Below the pieces are notes generated by a model, which was given only the letters and a program-made list of their open reading frames with translations, did no database searches and was not told the DNA's origin. Below are positions 9,132 through 17,701 of a stretch of DNA of 64,000 bases, piece by piece. The position numbers and the translations under genes were made by a program. The stretch's first letter is position 1. Each line of letters begins with the position of its first letter. Origin of the DNA: Streptomyces termitum (GTDB taxonomy: Bacteria > Actinomycetota > Actinomycetes > Streptomycetales > Streptomycetaceae); NCBI RefSeq assembly GCF_014650175.1, contig NZ_BMUL01000008.1, positions 248,001 through 312,000 of the forward strand, read 5' to 3'.

Positions 9132-10447
9132 CCGCGCCGGCCGGCCCCCCGGCGACCCCGGGGGGCCCCGCGGCTCCGGCCGGCGCGGAGATGCACGCGC
9201 TGGTGGAGCGGTTGTACCCGCTGTGCCGGAGCATCACCGGCGACGGGGTGCGGGCCACCCTGGACATCGTCGGCGAGCACCTTCCGCTCCGGGTCCACGA
9301 GGTGCCGACGGGGACGCCGGTGCTGGACTGGACGGTGCCGCAGGAGTGGAACATCCGGGACGCGTACGTCGCCGACCCGGCCGGGAGACGGGTCGTGGAC
9401 TTCGCCGCGTCCAGCCTGCACGTGCTGGGCTACAGCGTGCCGGTGGCGGCGACGATGCCGCTGTCGGAGCTGCGGGAGCACCTGCACACGCTTCCGGAGC
9501 ACCCGAAGTGGGTTCCGTACCGGACGAGTTACTACAAGCCGGACTGGGGGTTCTGCCTGGCGCAGGAGACCCTGGACGCGCTGCCGGAGGGGCCGTACGA
9601 GGTGCGGATCGACTCCACGCTCGCCGACGGCCACCTCACCTACGCCGAGCACGTGGTGCCGGGTCAGGTGGAGGACGAGGTGCTCGTCTCCTGCCACGTC
9701 TGCCACCCGGCGCTGGCCAACGACAACATGGCCGGGGTGGCGGTGGCGGTGTTCCTCGCCAAGGAGCTGGCGGAGCGGCGGCCGTACCACACCTACCGGT
9801 TCGTCTTCGCGCCCGGCACGATCGGGGCGATCACCTGGCTGGCGCGGAACGCGGAGCGGATCGACCGGGTCAAGCACGGTCTGGTGCTGGCCTGCGCGGG
9901 CGACCGGGGGCCGGTGACGTACAAGCGGAGCCGGCGCGGCGACGCGGGCATCGACCGGGCGGTGCGGCACGTGCTGGCCGCGTCCGGACGGCCGCACCGG
10001 GTGGTGGACTTCACGCCGTACGGCTACGACGAGCGGCAGTACTGCTCGCCCGGTTTCGACCTCGGCGTGGGCTCGCTCACCCGGACCCCGTACGCGGGCT
10101 ATCCGGAGTACCACACCTCGGCGGACGACCCGTCCTTCGTCTCCCCGGAGGCGCTGGCGGACACGCTCGCCGTCTGCCGGGAGGCGTTCGCCGTCCTCGA
10201 CCGCGACCGGCGGTACGTCAACCTCAGCCCTTACGGCGAACCGCAGTTGGGGCGGCGGGGGCTGTACGACGCGGTCGGCGGGCGCAGCGACACCAAGCAG
10301 GCGCAGATGGCCATGCTGTGGGTGCTGAGCCTGTCCGACGGCGAGCACGGCCTGCTGGACGTCGCCGAGCGGTCCGGGCTGCCCTTCGGGACCGTCGCGG
10401 ACGCGGCCGACGCGCTGGCCGCGGCCGGGCTGATCAAGGCGGCGTGA
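9128..10447 (+). CDS. DUF4910 (M28-like aminopeptidase fold) protein
   Basis: 439 residues, start GTG 9128 in a GTGA overlap. The domain order fits DUF4910 proteins: an M28-type di-zinc hydrolase fold with ligand-like motifs SCHVCHPALANDN (about residues 192-204), a DERQYCSPG segment and PEYHTSADD, then a C-terminal winged-helix-like tail (LSLSDGEHGLLDVAERSGL). These proteins recur inside polysaccharide loci next to cytidylyltransferase, PIG-L and SDR genes. Their reaction is not established. The retained His, Asp and Glu residues suggest an active zinc hydrolase, possibly acting on an amide of a modified sugar; that is an inference from context. Confidence 0.78.
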   Translation: MTAPAGPPATPGGPAAPAGAEMHALVERLYPLCRSITGDGVRATLDIVGEHLPLRVHEVPTGTPVLDWTVPQEWNIRDAYVADPAGRRVVDFAASSLHVLGYSVPVAATMPLSELREHLHTLPEHPKWVPYRTSYYKPDWGFCLAQETLDALPEGPYEVRIDSTLADGHLTYAEHVVPGQVEDEVLVSCHVCHPALANDNMAGVAVAVFLAKELAERRPYHTYRFVFAPGTIGAITWLARNAERIDRVKHGLVLACAGDRGPVTYKRSRRGDAGIDRAVRHVLAASGRPHRVVDFTPYGYDERQYCSPGFDLGVGSLTRTPYAGYPEYHTSADDPSFVSPEALADTLAVCREAFAVLDRDRRYVNLSPYGEPQLGRRGLYDAVGGRSDTKQAQMAMLWVLSLSDGEHGLLDVAERSGLPFGTVADAADALAAAGLIKAA

Positions 10448-10451
10448 CGGG

Positions 10452-11780
10452 GTGACCACCGGGGAGGAGAGGAAGACGGCGCGGTCCGGCGCCCGGGGCA
10501 TGGCCGGCCGGCTGTCGTGGGGGCTGGCCGACCAGGCGGCCTCCAGCGTGAGCAACTTCGCGGTGGGGGTCTACGTGGCCCGCTCGCTGGGGCTCGCGGC
10601 GTTCGGCGTGTTCAGCCTGGCGTGGGTGACCTACGGCGTGGTGCTGAACGTCTCCCGGGGGGTGGCCACCGATCCGCTGGTGGTGCGCTTCAGCGGGGCG
10701 CCGGACGCCGACTGGCGGCGGGCGGCGGGCCGTTCGTCGGGGGCCGCGCTCGGTCTGGGCGGCGCCGTCGGCGCGCTGTTCGTCCTGGTCGGGCTGGGCC
10801 TGGGCGGCGAGGTGGGGGCCGCGTTCGGCTGCCTGGGGGTGGTGCTTCCGGCGCTGCTGCTCCAGGACGCCTGGCGGTTCGCCTTCTTCGCCGCGGGCGC
10901 GGGCCGGAAGGCGTTCGTCAACGACGTGGTGTGGGCGGTGGCGCTCGTCCCGGCCATGGTGGTGGCGGCCCGGGTGGGCAGCGTGGCGGCCTTCGTGCTG
11001 GCCTGGGGCGGTTCGGCGGCGGTGGCGGCCGGGTACGGCTGCCTCCAGTCCGGGCTGCGCCCCCGGCTCGCCGGGGCCCGCGAATGGCTCCACGAGCACC
11101 GCGACCTCGGCTACCGGTACCTGGTGGAGAACGTCAGCAACAGCGGCGCGGCCCAGCTGCGGGCGTACGGGCTGGGCGCGCTCGCCGGGGTCGGCGCGGT
11201 GGGCGCGGTCCGGGGCGCCGAGCTGCTGCTCGGCCCGTTCCTGGCGGTGCTGATGGGGCTCTCCCTGGTGACCGTCGCGGAGGCGGCCCGGGTGCTGCGG
11301 CGGTCTCCGGACCGCCTCGGCTCCTTCTGCCTGCTGCTGGGCGGCGGGCAGGCGCTGGCCGCCCTGCTGTGGGGCGCGGCGCTGCTCCTGGTGCCGGACC
11401 GGGCGGGCGCCTTCGTGCTCGGCGGGGTCTGGGAGTCCGCCGCGCTGCTGATCGTGCCGGCCACGCTCGGCGTCGTGGGCGCCGGGCTGGGCACCGGCGC
11501 GGCGGCCGGGCTGCGCGCGCTCGGCGCGGCCCGGCGCAGCCTGCGCGCCCAGTTGTTCGCCTCCGCCTGCTACGCCGCGGGCGGGCTGGGCGGGGCCGCC
11601 GCGGCCGGCGCGGTCGGCTCGGCGTGGGGCGTCGCCGCGGCGACGCTCGGCAGTTCGACCGTGTGGTGGCTGCAGCTGAGGTCCGGGCTGCGGGAGCACC
11701 GGCACGGCCCCGCCGGGGTGCCGGCGGGGCAGTCAGACAGCGGACCAGTGGACCAGCGAAGTGGTGAAGCAGCGAAGTGA
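10452..11780 (+). CDS. Wzx-like polysaccharide flippase (MATE/MOP superfamily)
   Basis: 442 residues from GTG 10452, four bases after the previous stop. A cytoplasmic basic N-terminus precedes about twelve hydrophobic segments beginning near residue 20 (LSWGLADQAASSVSNFAVGV), the usual entry helix of polysaccharide transporters. Wzx proteins move undecaprenyl-linked repeat units across the membrane and normally act with a Wzy polymerase; a Wzy-like gene lies at 2996-4216. The polar C-terminal tail (residues 415-442) overlaps the region just before the next gene. A MATE drug exporter is the alternative, but context favours a flippase. Confidence 0.78.
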   Translation: MTTGEERKTARSGARGMAGRLSWGLADQAASSVSNFAVGVYVARSLGLAAFGVFSLAWVTYGVVLNVSRGVATDPLVVRFSGAPDADWRRAAGRSSGAALGLGGAVGALFVLVGLGLGGEVGAAFGCLGVVLPALLLQDAWRFAFFAAGAGRKAFVNDVVWAVALVPAMVVAARVGSVAAFVLAWGGSAAVAAGYGCLQSGLRPRLAGAREWLHEHRDLGYRYLVENVSNSGAAQLRAYGLGALAGVGAVGAVRGAELLLGPFLAVLMGLSLVTVAEAARVLRRSPDRLGSFCLLLGGGQALAALLWGAALLLVPDRAGAFVLGGVWESAALLIVPATLGVVGAGLGTGAAAGLRALGAARRSLRAQLFASACYAAGGLGGAAAAGAVGSAWGVAAATLGSSTVWWLQLRSGLREHRHGPAGVPAGQSDSGPVDQRSGEAAK

Positions 11781-11787
11781 GGACGTC

Positions 11788-12735
11788 ATGACCGCCCGAC
11801 CCCGGCTGAGCATCGGCCTGCCCGTGTACAACGGCGAGGAGTACCTCGCGGAATCCTTCGACGCCCTGCTCGGGCAGACCTACGGGGACTTCGAACTGGT
11901 CGTCTCCGACAACGCCTCGACCGACGGCACCCAGGAGATCTGCCGGGAGTACGCGGGGAAGGACGCGCGGATCCGCTATCTGCGGCTGCCCCGGAACATC
12001 GGCGCCGCGCCCAACCACAACCACGTGTTCACCGAGTGCCGGGGCGAGCTGTTCAAGTGGGCCTCGCACGACGACCTGTACGCCCGGGACCTGCTGCGGC
12101 GCTGCGTGGAGGCGCTGGACGAGCGGCCCGGGGTGATCCTCGCCCACGCCGACCAGGCGGTCATCGGGGAGGACGGGCAGGTGAAGGTGCCGTACGCGTA
12201 CACCCTCGCCACCGCCTCCCCGCACGCCCCGGAGCGCTTCCGCAGCATGCTGTTCGAGCCGGGCGGCGACGACTTCTACGGGGTGATGCGGGCCGATGTG
12301 CTGCGGCGGGTGAAGCCGCACGACAGCTACCACCACGCGGACCGCACCTTCGTCGCCGAGATCGGGCTGAACGGGCCCTTCCACCAGGTGCCGGAGCTGC
12401 TGTACTTCCGCCGCGACCACCCCACCCGGGCCGAGCGGGCGAACCCGTCGAAGCGGTCCCGGTGCGTCAATCTGGACCCGCGCCGGGCGGGGCCGCTGCA
12501 CCCGACGCCCCGGCTGCTCGCCGAGTACGTGTGGGGGTTCGTCGCGGCGATCCGGCGGGCGCCGCTGTCCGCCGCCGACCGGCGGGCCTGCTACCGGCAC
12601 CTGGCCGAGTGGGCGGCGAGCCGGGCCCGGCCGGGCGCCGGGGAGCGGGTCGAGGACCGGGCCCCGGTCGATCCGGCGCAGCTGGAGGTGTCGGTCGACG
12701 CGCTGGTCGCGGGGCGCGAAGGCCGCCGGGCGTGA
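11788..12735 (+). CDS. GT2-family glycosyltransferase
   Basis: 315 residues from ATG 11788. An AGTGAGGA ribosome-binding site sits just upstream, which favours this start over the in-frame GTG at 11761. The GT-A fold is evident: LSIGLPVYNGEEYL, then VVSDNASTDGT (nucleotide-sugar Asp), and SHDDLY as the DxD-type metal motif. Family 2 enzymes are inverting transferases. It presumably adds another sugar of the repeat unit. The stop overlaps the GTG of the pyruvyl transferase gene. Donor is unknown. Confidence 0.88.
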   Translation: MTARPRLSIGLPVYNGEEYLAESFDALLGQTYGDFELVVSDNASTDGTQEICREYAGKDARIRYLRLPRNIGAAPNHNHVFTECRGELFKWASHDDLYARDLLRRCVEALDERPGVILAHADQAVIGEDGQVKVPYAYTLATASPHAPERFRSMLFEPGGDDFYGVMRADVLRRVKPHDSYHHADRTFVAEIGLNGPFHQVPELLYFRRDHPTRAERANPSKRSRCVNLDPRRAGPLHPTPRLLAEYVWGFVAAIRRAPLSAADRRACYRHLAEWAASRARPGAGERVEDRAPVDPAQLEVSVDALVAGREGRRA

Positions 12736-14003
12736 CCCGGGCACGGGGTCCGGCGGGCGCGGCCGGGGCGCGGGCCGGGAGGCGGGGTCAGGCCGCCGGG
12801 GTGCGGGTCGGGGTCTTCGGTCTGCTCGGCTCGGGGAACCTCGGCAACGACGGCTCGCTGGAGGCCCTGCTCGGGCATCTGCGCGCCGCCCGGCCGGAGG
12901 CGGTGGTGGACGCGCTGTGCGGCGGTCCCGAGGCCGTCACCGCCCGGTACGGGATACCGGCGACGCGGCTGCACTGGTTCCGGGGCGAGTACCGGACCGC
13001 GTCGCGGGCGGGTGCGATCGCGGGGAAGGGCCTCGGCAAGCTCGTGGACGCCTTCCGCACCGCCGCCTGGGTGCGCCGGCACGACGTGGTGGTCGTGCCG
13101 GGGATGGGCGTCCTGGAGGCCACGCTGCCGCTGCGGCCGTGGGGCTTCCCGTACGCCCTGTTCCTGCTCTGCGCCTCGGGGCGGCTGCTGGGCGTCCCGG
13201 TGGCGCTGGTCGGGGTGGGCGCCGCCCCGATCGGCGAGCGGGCGACGCGGACCCTGGTGCGCTGGTCGGGCCGGCTGGCCGCGCACCGCTCGTACCGGGA
13301 CGCCGCCTCGCGCGAGGCGATGCGGGCGATGGGGGTGGACACGGCGCGCGACGCGGTCCACCCGGACCTGGCCTTCGCGCTGCCCGCGCCGCCGCCCGTC
13401 CCGGCGGCGCCGGGCACGGTCTGCGTCGGCGTCATGGACTTCCACGGCGGCAACGACGACCGGGCCGAGGCCGGGGAGATCCACCGCCGTTACGTGGAGG
13501 GCACGACCCGGTTCGTCGGCGCGCTGGCGGCGGAGGGGCGGCCGGTCCGGCTGCTGACCGGCGACGGCGCCGACACGGCGGTGGTCGAGGCGATCCTCCG
13601 GGCGGTGGACTCGCCGCTGGTGACCGCCGCGGGGGCGGCGTCGCTGGCCGAGCTGACGGCGGAGGCGGCGGCCGCCGACGCGGTGGTCGCGACCCGCTAC
13701 CACAACCTGGTGTGCGCGCTGAAGGCCGGCACGCCGACGCTCGCGCTCAGCTACGCGGCCAAGAGCGACGCGCTCATGGCGGAGCGGGGGCTCGGCGCGT
13801 ACTGCCATCCGGCGCGCGCGGTCGACGCCGACCGGCTGCTCGCGCAGTTCCGGGAGCTGGAGAAGGACGCCGACGGGCTGCGCCGGACCCTCGCCGACCG
13901 GAACCGGGACGCCGCGCGGCGGCTCGACGACCATCTGACCGCTCTGACGGCGGCGCTGTTCCCGGCGTCCGCCTCCGCATCCATTCCACGGGAGACGCCA
14001 TGA
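12732..14003 (+). CDS. Polysaccharide pyruvyl transferase family protein
   Basis: 423 residues using the GTG at 12732 that overlaps the previous stop. The first 25 residues are Ala/Arg/Gly-rich, so a later GTG near 12801 is also possible. The family signature GLLGSGNLGNDG lies near residue 32, with a GT-B-like fold following and ATRYHNLVCALKAGTP near residue 315, as in CsaB and polysaccharide pyruvyl transferases. These enzymes put a ketal pyruvate on a sugar using phosphoenolpyruvate, giving the polymer a negative charge and sometimes an attachment site for SLH-type proteins. The stop overlaps the next ATG. Confidence 0.85.
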   Translation: MTRARGPAGAAGARAGRRGQAAGVRVGVFGLLGSGNLGNDGSLEALLGHLRAARPEAVVDALCGGPEAVTARYGIPATRLHWFRGEYRTASRAGAIAGKGLGKLVDAFRTAAWVRRHDVVVVPGMGVLEATLPLRPWGFPYALFLLCASGRLLGVPVALVGVGAAPIGERATRTLVRWSGRLAAHRSYRDAASREAMRAMGVDTARDAVHPDLAFALPAPPPVPAAPGTVCVGVMDFHGGNDDRAEAGEIHRRYVEGTTRFVGALAAEGRPVRLLTGDGADTAVVEAILRAVDSPLVTAAGAASLAELTAEAAAADAVVATRYHNLVCALKAGTPTLALSYAAKSDALMAERGLGAYCHPARAVDADRLLAQFRELEKDADGLRRTLADRNRDAARRLDDHLTALTAALFPASASASIPRETP

Positions 14004-14551
14004 GGGCGACCTCGGTGCCGGAGATCTCCGGCGCCTACCTGTTCGAGCCGACGCCCTTCGCGGACGAGCGCGGCTCCTTCTGCCGCACCTTCGACGCGGA
14101 GGTGTTCCGCTCGGTGGGCCTCGATCCGGACGCCTTCGTCCAGGACAGCCTGTCCCGCTCGGCGCGGGGTGTGCTGCGCGGGCTGCACCTGCGCTCCGGC
14201 GCGGGCGAGTCGAAGCTGGTGCGGTGCTCGTACGGGCGGGTCTTCGACGTGGTCGTGGACCTGCGGGAGGGCTCGCCGACGTACCGGAACGTGGGCGTCT
14301 TCGAGCTGTCCGGGGAGACGCAGACGAGCCTGTACGTCCCCGCGGGGTGCGCGCACGGCTTCCAGGCGCTGACCGGGCCCGCCGACGTCTCGTACCGGAT
14401 CGACCGGCCGCACGACCCGGCCGAGGACGTGACGATCGCCTTCGACGATCCGGAGCTGGCGGTGCCGTGGCCGCTGCCGCCGGTGTCGGTGTCCCGGCGG
14501 GACCGGGAGGCGCCGGACCTCGCCGCCTACCTGAAGCAGAAGGGGAGTTGA
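14000..14551 (+). CDS. dTDP-4-dehydrorhamnose 3,5-epimerase-like cupin (RmlC family)
   Basis: 183 residues from ATG 14000, in an ATGA overlap. Visible RmlC features are DERGSFCRTF, the catalytic-His segment GVLRGLHLR, VFDVVVDLR, and YVPAGCAHGFQ. These match the cupin beta-barrel of 3,5- or 3-epimerases. The family converts 4-keto-6-deoxy nucleotide sugars. No RmlB or RmlD is present in the window, so it must use a 4-keto intermediate from elsewhere or from this locus. It fits a pathway with the C-methyltransferase and SDR. The position or positions epimerised are not determinable. Confidence 0.87.
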   Translation: MRATSVPEISGAYLFEPTPFADERGSFCRTFDAEVFRSVGLDPDAFVQDSLSRSARGVLRGLHLRSGAGESKLVRCSYGRVFDVVVDLREGSPTYRNVGVFELSGETQTSLYVPAGCAHGFQALTGPADVSYRIDRPHDPAEDVTIAFDDPELAVPWPLPPVSVSRRDREAPDLAAYLKQKGS

Positions 14552-14558
14552 GGAGGCC

Positions 14559-15878
14559 GTGGAGAACGAGGAGTTCGCGCTGCCCCTGTCGCGGGCGGCG
14601 AACGAGCGGCTGCACGCCCTCGTCCCCGGGGGCGCGCACACCTACGCCAAGGGCGACGACCAGTACCCGGAGGGGCTGGCGCCGGTCATCAGCCGCGGTC
14701 TGGGCGCCCACGTGTGGGACGTGGACGGCAACCGGTACGTCGAGTACGGCTCCGGCCTGCGCTCGGTGAGCCTCGGGCACGCGCACCCGCGCGTGGTGGA
14801 GGCGGTCCGGCGGGAGCTGGAGCGGGGGGCGAACTTCGTCCGGCCGTCGGTGGTGGAGATCGAGGCGGCGGAGCGCTTCCTGGCGACGGTGCCGACCGCC
14901 GAGATGGTGAAGTTCGCCAAGAACGGCTCCGACGCGACGACGGCGGCGGTGCGGCTGGCCCGCGCCGTCACCGGGCGGGAGCGGGTGGCGGTCTGCGGCG
15001 ACCAGCCGTTCTTCTCGGTGGACGACTGGTTCATCGGGACGACGCCGATGTCGGCCGGGATCCCGGACACCGGTCTGACGGTGTCCTTCCCCTACGGGGA
15101 CCTGGCCGCCACGGAGGCGCTGCTCGCCCGCCACGAGGGGGAGGTGGCCTGTCTGATCCTGGAGGCCGCGACCCAGGAGGAGCCGCCGCCGGGCTATCTG
15201 GCGGGGCTGCGGGCACTGGCCGACCGGCACGGCTGCCTGCTGGTCCTGGACGAGATGATCACCGGTTTCCGCTGGTCGGAGGCGGGTGCCCAGGGGCTGT
15301 ACGGGGTCGTTCCGGACCTCTCGACCTTCGGCAAGGCGCTGGGGAACGGGGTGGCGGTCTCGGCGCTGGCCGGGCGGCGCGAGGTGATGGAGCGGGGCGG
15401 GCTGCGGCACTCCGGCGACCGGGTGTTCCTGCTGTCCACCACGCACGGCGCGGAGACCCACGCGCTGGCCGCCGCGATGGCCGTCCAGACCGTCTACACG
15501 GAGGAGGGGATCACGGCGCGGCTGCACGCCCTCGGGGAGCGGCTGGCGGCCGGGGTCCGGGAGGCGGCCCGGTCCGCGGGCGTCGAGGAGCACGTCGTCG
15601 TACGGGGGCGGGCGAGCAATCTGGTCTTCGCCACCCTCGACGGGGAGGGGCGGCCCTCGCAGGAGTACCGCACGCTGTTCCTGCGGGAGTTGCTCGCGGG
15701 CGGGGTGCTCGCGCCGTCGTTCGTGGTGAGCAGCGCGCTCACGGACGCCGACATCGCCCACACGGTCGACGCGGTGGCCGGGGCGTGCGCGGTGTACCGC
15801 AAGGCGCTCGACGCGGGCGATCCGGCGCCCTGGCTGGGCGGCCGGCCGGTGAAGCCGGTCTTCCGGCGCCGGGCCTGA
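14559..15878 (+). CDS. GSA-type class III aminotransferase
   Basis: 439 residues from GTG 14559, with AGGAGG directly upstream. It aligns with glutamate-1-semialdehyde 2,1-aminomutase-like aminotransferases: VPGGAHTYAKGDD near the N-terminus, FAKNGSDATTAAVRLAR, LVLDEMITGFRW (the PLP ring Asp), and the PLP lysine in STFGKALGNG. It is unlikely to be the tetrapyrrole enzyme HemL. As the last gene of the polysaccharide run, a role in transaminating a keto-sugar or its side chain is more plausible. The next gene is on the opposite strand, so the operon probably ends here; no strong hairpin is obvious in the 24 bp gap. Confidence 0.82.
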   Translation: MENEEFALPLSRAANERLHALVPGGAHTYAKGDDQYPEGLAPVISRGLGAHVWDVDGNRYVEYGSGLRSVSLGHAHPRVVEAVRRELERGANFVRPSVVEIEAAERFLATVPTAEMVKFAKNGSDATTAAVRLARAVTGRERVAVCGDQPFFSVDDWFIGTTPMSAGIPDTGLTVSFPYGDLAATEALLARHEGEVACLILEAATQEEPPPGYLAGLRALADRHGCLLVLDEMITGFRWSEAGAQGLYGVVPDLSTFGKALGNGVAVSALAGRREVMERGGLRHSGDRVFLLSTTHGAETHALAAAMAVQTVYTEEGITARLHALGERLAAGVREAARSAGVEEHVVVRGRASNLVFATLDGEGRPSQEYRTLFLRELLAGGVLAPSFVVSSALTDADIAHTVDAVAGACAVYRKALDAGDPAPWLGGRPVKPVFRRRA

Positions 15879-15902
15879 CGCGGAGGGGGCTGTGGGGCCG
15901 GT

Positions 15903-16622
15903 TCAGCCGCCGGTCCCGGCCCCCGTGCCGGCCTCGGCCCGGGGCCGCTCCCCCGCCGTCCGGTCGAGGAGCAGGGCGACGGCCGGGACGACCGCCAGAG
16001 CGGTGCACCCGCCGCCGACGGTGTCGGTGGGGTAGTGCGCGTCGAGGAGGACCTGGGCCCCGCCCATGGCGGCGCCGGCGAGGAGTGCGGCGGTGAGGAC
16101 GAGGAGCGTGCCCGCGGGGCCGCCGAGGCGGAGCCGGCCGGCCGCGAGCAGCGCCAGGGTGACGGCGAGCGCGGTGAGGAAGGCGGTGTGCCCGCTCGGG
16201 TAGGAGAGGTGGCCGCCGTTGATGGTGCGTCCGGCGAGCGGTTTGAGCAGGGTCGTGGCCACCACGGCGGTGCCGGGCCCCGCGACGGCGAGGACCGCGG
16301 CGCGGGGGCGCCACAGCAGCAGGCAGGCCGCCGCGAGGGCGGCGACCAGGACCGCCGCCCCGAGGGGCTCCCCCAGGAGGTCGACGGCGAGGGCGAGGTC
16401 CCGGCCGGTGGGCCCGGTGTCCTCAAGGGCGGTCCTGATCCGCAGGTCCAGGGCGTGCGGGCCGCCCTCTCCGGCGTACCGGACGCCGAGCAGGGCGGCG
16501 GCGAGGGCGGCGAGGACCGCGACCGTCCCGAGCCCGGCGCGCAGCGGCGGGGGCAGGAGCGTCCAGGGTGGCCGGTCGGCCGGGCGGGGGGTGCCGGGGA
16601 AGGTCGTCCGGGGCCGTGTCAC
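15903..16622 (-). CDS. PAP2-family membrane phosphatase
   Basis: 239 residues if the GTG at 16622 is used; an upstream in-frame ATG at 16673 would add 17 Arg/Pro-rich residues. About six hydrophobic helices surround the acid-phosphatase signature: K-P-L-A-G-R, then SYPSGHTAF, and AQVLLDAHYPTD, containing the conserved Arg and two His. PAP2 enzymes dephosphorylate lipid phosphates such as undecaprenyl pyrophosphate or phosphatidic acid. It is convergent with the polysaccharide operon, so it may recycle its carrier lipid or be independent. Confidence 0.88.
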   Translation of the reverse strand: MTRPRTTFPGTPRPADRPPWTLLPPPLRAGLGTVAVLAALAAALLGVRYAGEGGPHALDLRIRTALEDTGPTGRDLALAVDLLGEPLGAAVLVAALAAACLLLWRPRAAVLAVAGPGTAVVATTLLKPLAGRTINGGHLSYPSGHTAFLTALAVTLALLAAGRLRLGGPAGTLLVLTAALLAGAAMGGAQVLLDAHYPTDTVGGGCTALAVVPAVALLLDRTAGERPRAEAGTGAGTGG

Positions 16623-16691
16623 CCGTCGATCATAGGCGGGCGCGGGCGGCCGACGGGGTCGTAACTCCCGCACGGGCGGGGTGGTTTCAGG

Positions 16692-17609
16692 TCATTTCGG
16701 GTTGCGGCGCGGCTTGAGGGGGGTGGTGGGGAGTTCGGGGGCGGGGAGGCGGTCGCCGGGGTAGCCGGTGACCGTGCCGAAGCGGTCGGAGGCGGCGGCC
16801 CAGTCCTCGCGGGCCTGCCGGATCTCGGCGTCGGTGCGGGCGATGAAGTTCCACCACATGACGATCTCCTCGCCGAAGGGCGGGCCGCCGAGGAGGACGG
16901 CGCGGGCGCGGCGGGGGGAGGTGTTGGCGAGGGTGAGGGCGGCGCGGCCGGGGGCGGTGCAGCCGAGTTCGGCGGGGCGCAGGGGGGTGCCGTCGAGGGT
17001 GACGTCGCCCTCGTCGACGAGGAGGCCGTGCTCGAACTCCGGGTCGGTGTCGAGGGTGACGGAGGCGCCGGGGTCGAGGAGGATCTCGGCGCCGAGGAGG
17101 GGGGTGAAGGTGGGCACCGGGGAGGTGTCGCCGGCCAGGGTGCCGAGGAAGACGCGGAGTTCGGCGCCGTCGACGCGGACCGGGGCCGGGACGTGGTGGG
17201 CGAAGGCGCGGGGGGTGTCGCGGTGGGCGTCGGGGAGCGCGACCCAGAGCTGGACGCCGTGCAGGAGGGTGGTGTCGGGGGTGGAGACCTCGGAGTGGGC
17301 GATGCCGTGGCCGCCGGTCATGAGGTTGATCTCGCCGGGGCGGACGGCGGCGTGGCTGCCGAGGCTGTCGCGGTGCTCGATCTCGCCGCTGAACAGCCAG
17401 CTCACGGTCTGGAGTCCGATGTGGGGGTGGGGGGCCACGTCCATGCCGCCGGTCGCGGCGACGGGGTCGGGGCCGTAGTGGTCGGCGAAGCACCAGGCGC
17501 CGATCAGGGTGCGGGCGCGCTGCGGGAGCGTGCGCCGTACGGTCATCGCGCGGGGGCCGCCCAGCGGGACGTCCCGGGGCGTGAGGACCTCGACCTTCGT
17601 GTCGGCCAT
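16692..17609 (-). CDS. Pirin family protein
   Basis: 305 residues, ATG at 17609. The N-terminal cupin has the metal-binding His cluster PHPHIGLQTVSW, the HRDSLG segment and the GHGIAHSE motif characteristic of pirins. The C-terminal cupin includes GGPPFGEEIVMWWNFI. Bacterial pirins are iron-dependent proteins with quercetinase or regulatory roles. The 92 bp upstream holds an AT-richer patch (about 17630-17655, reading TTGAAATCGAAACTAAC on the minus strand) that looks like promoter or operator DNA. No neighbour suggests a pathway. Confidence 0.92.
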   Translation of the reverse strand: MADTKVEVLTPRDVPLGGPRAMTVRRTLPQRARTLIGAWCFADHYGPDPVAATGGMDVAPHPHIGLQTVSWLFSGEIEHRDSLGSHAAVRPGEINLMTGGHGIAHSEVSTPDTTLLHGVQLWVALPDAHRDTPRAFAHHVPAPVRVDGAELRVFLGTLAGDTSPVPTFTPLLGAEILLDPGASVTLDTDPEFEHGLLVDEGDVTLDGTPLRPAELGCTAPGRAALTLANTSPRRARAVLLGGPPFGEEIVMWWNFIARTDAEIRQAREDWAAASDRFGTVTGYPGDRLPAPELPTTPLKPRRNPK

Positions 17610-17701
17610 CTCCGACCCCTCCTCGTTCTCCAGTTAGTTTCGATTTCAACCATTGTCGGTGACGGACCGCCCCGCCGCAAGTCCATGATCCACCGCCGCC
17701 C

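Noticed and set aside
14559..15878. HemL (tetrapyrrole glutamate-1-semialdehyde aminomutase)
   Set aside because: Context is a polysaccharide operon with no other heme genes; the family has many sugar- and antibiotic-specific aminotransferases.
17625..17660. A defined operator palindrome upstream of pirin
   Set aside because: GTTAGTTTCGATTTCAAC is only a partial inverted repeat; too weak to call beyond a promoter-like AT-rich patch.
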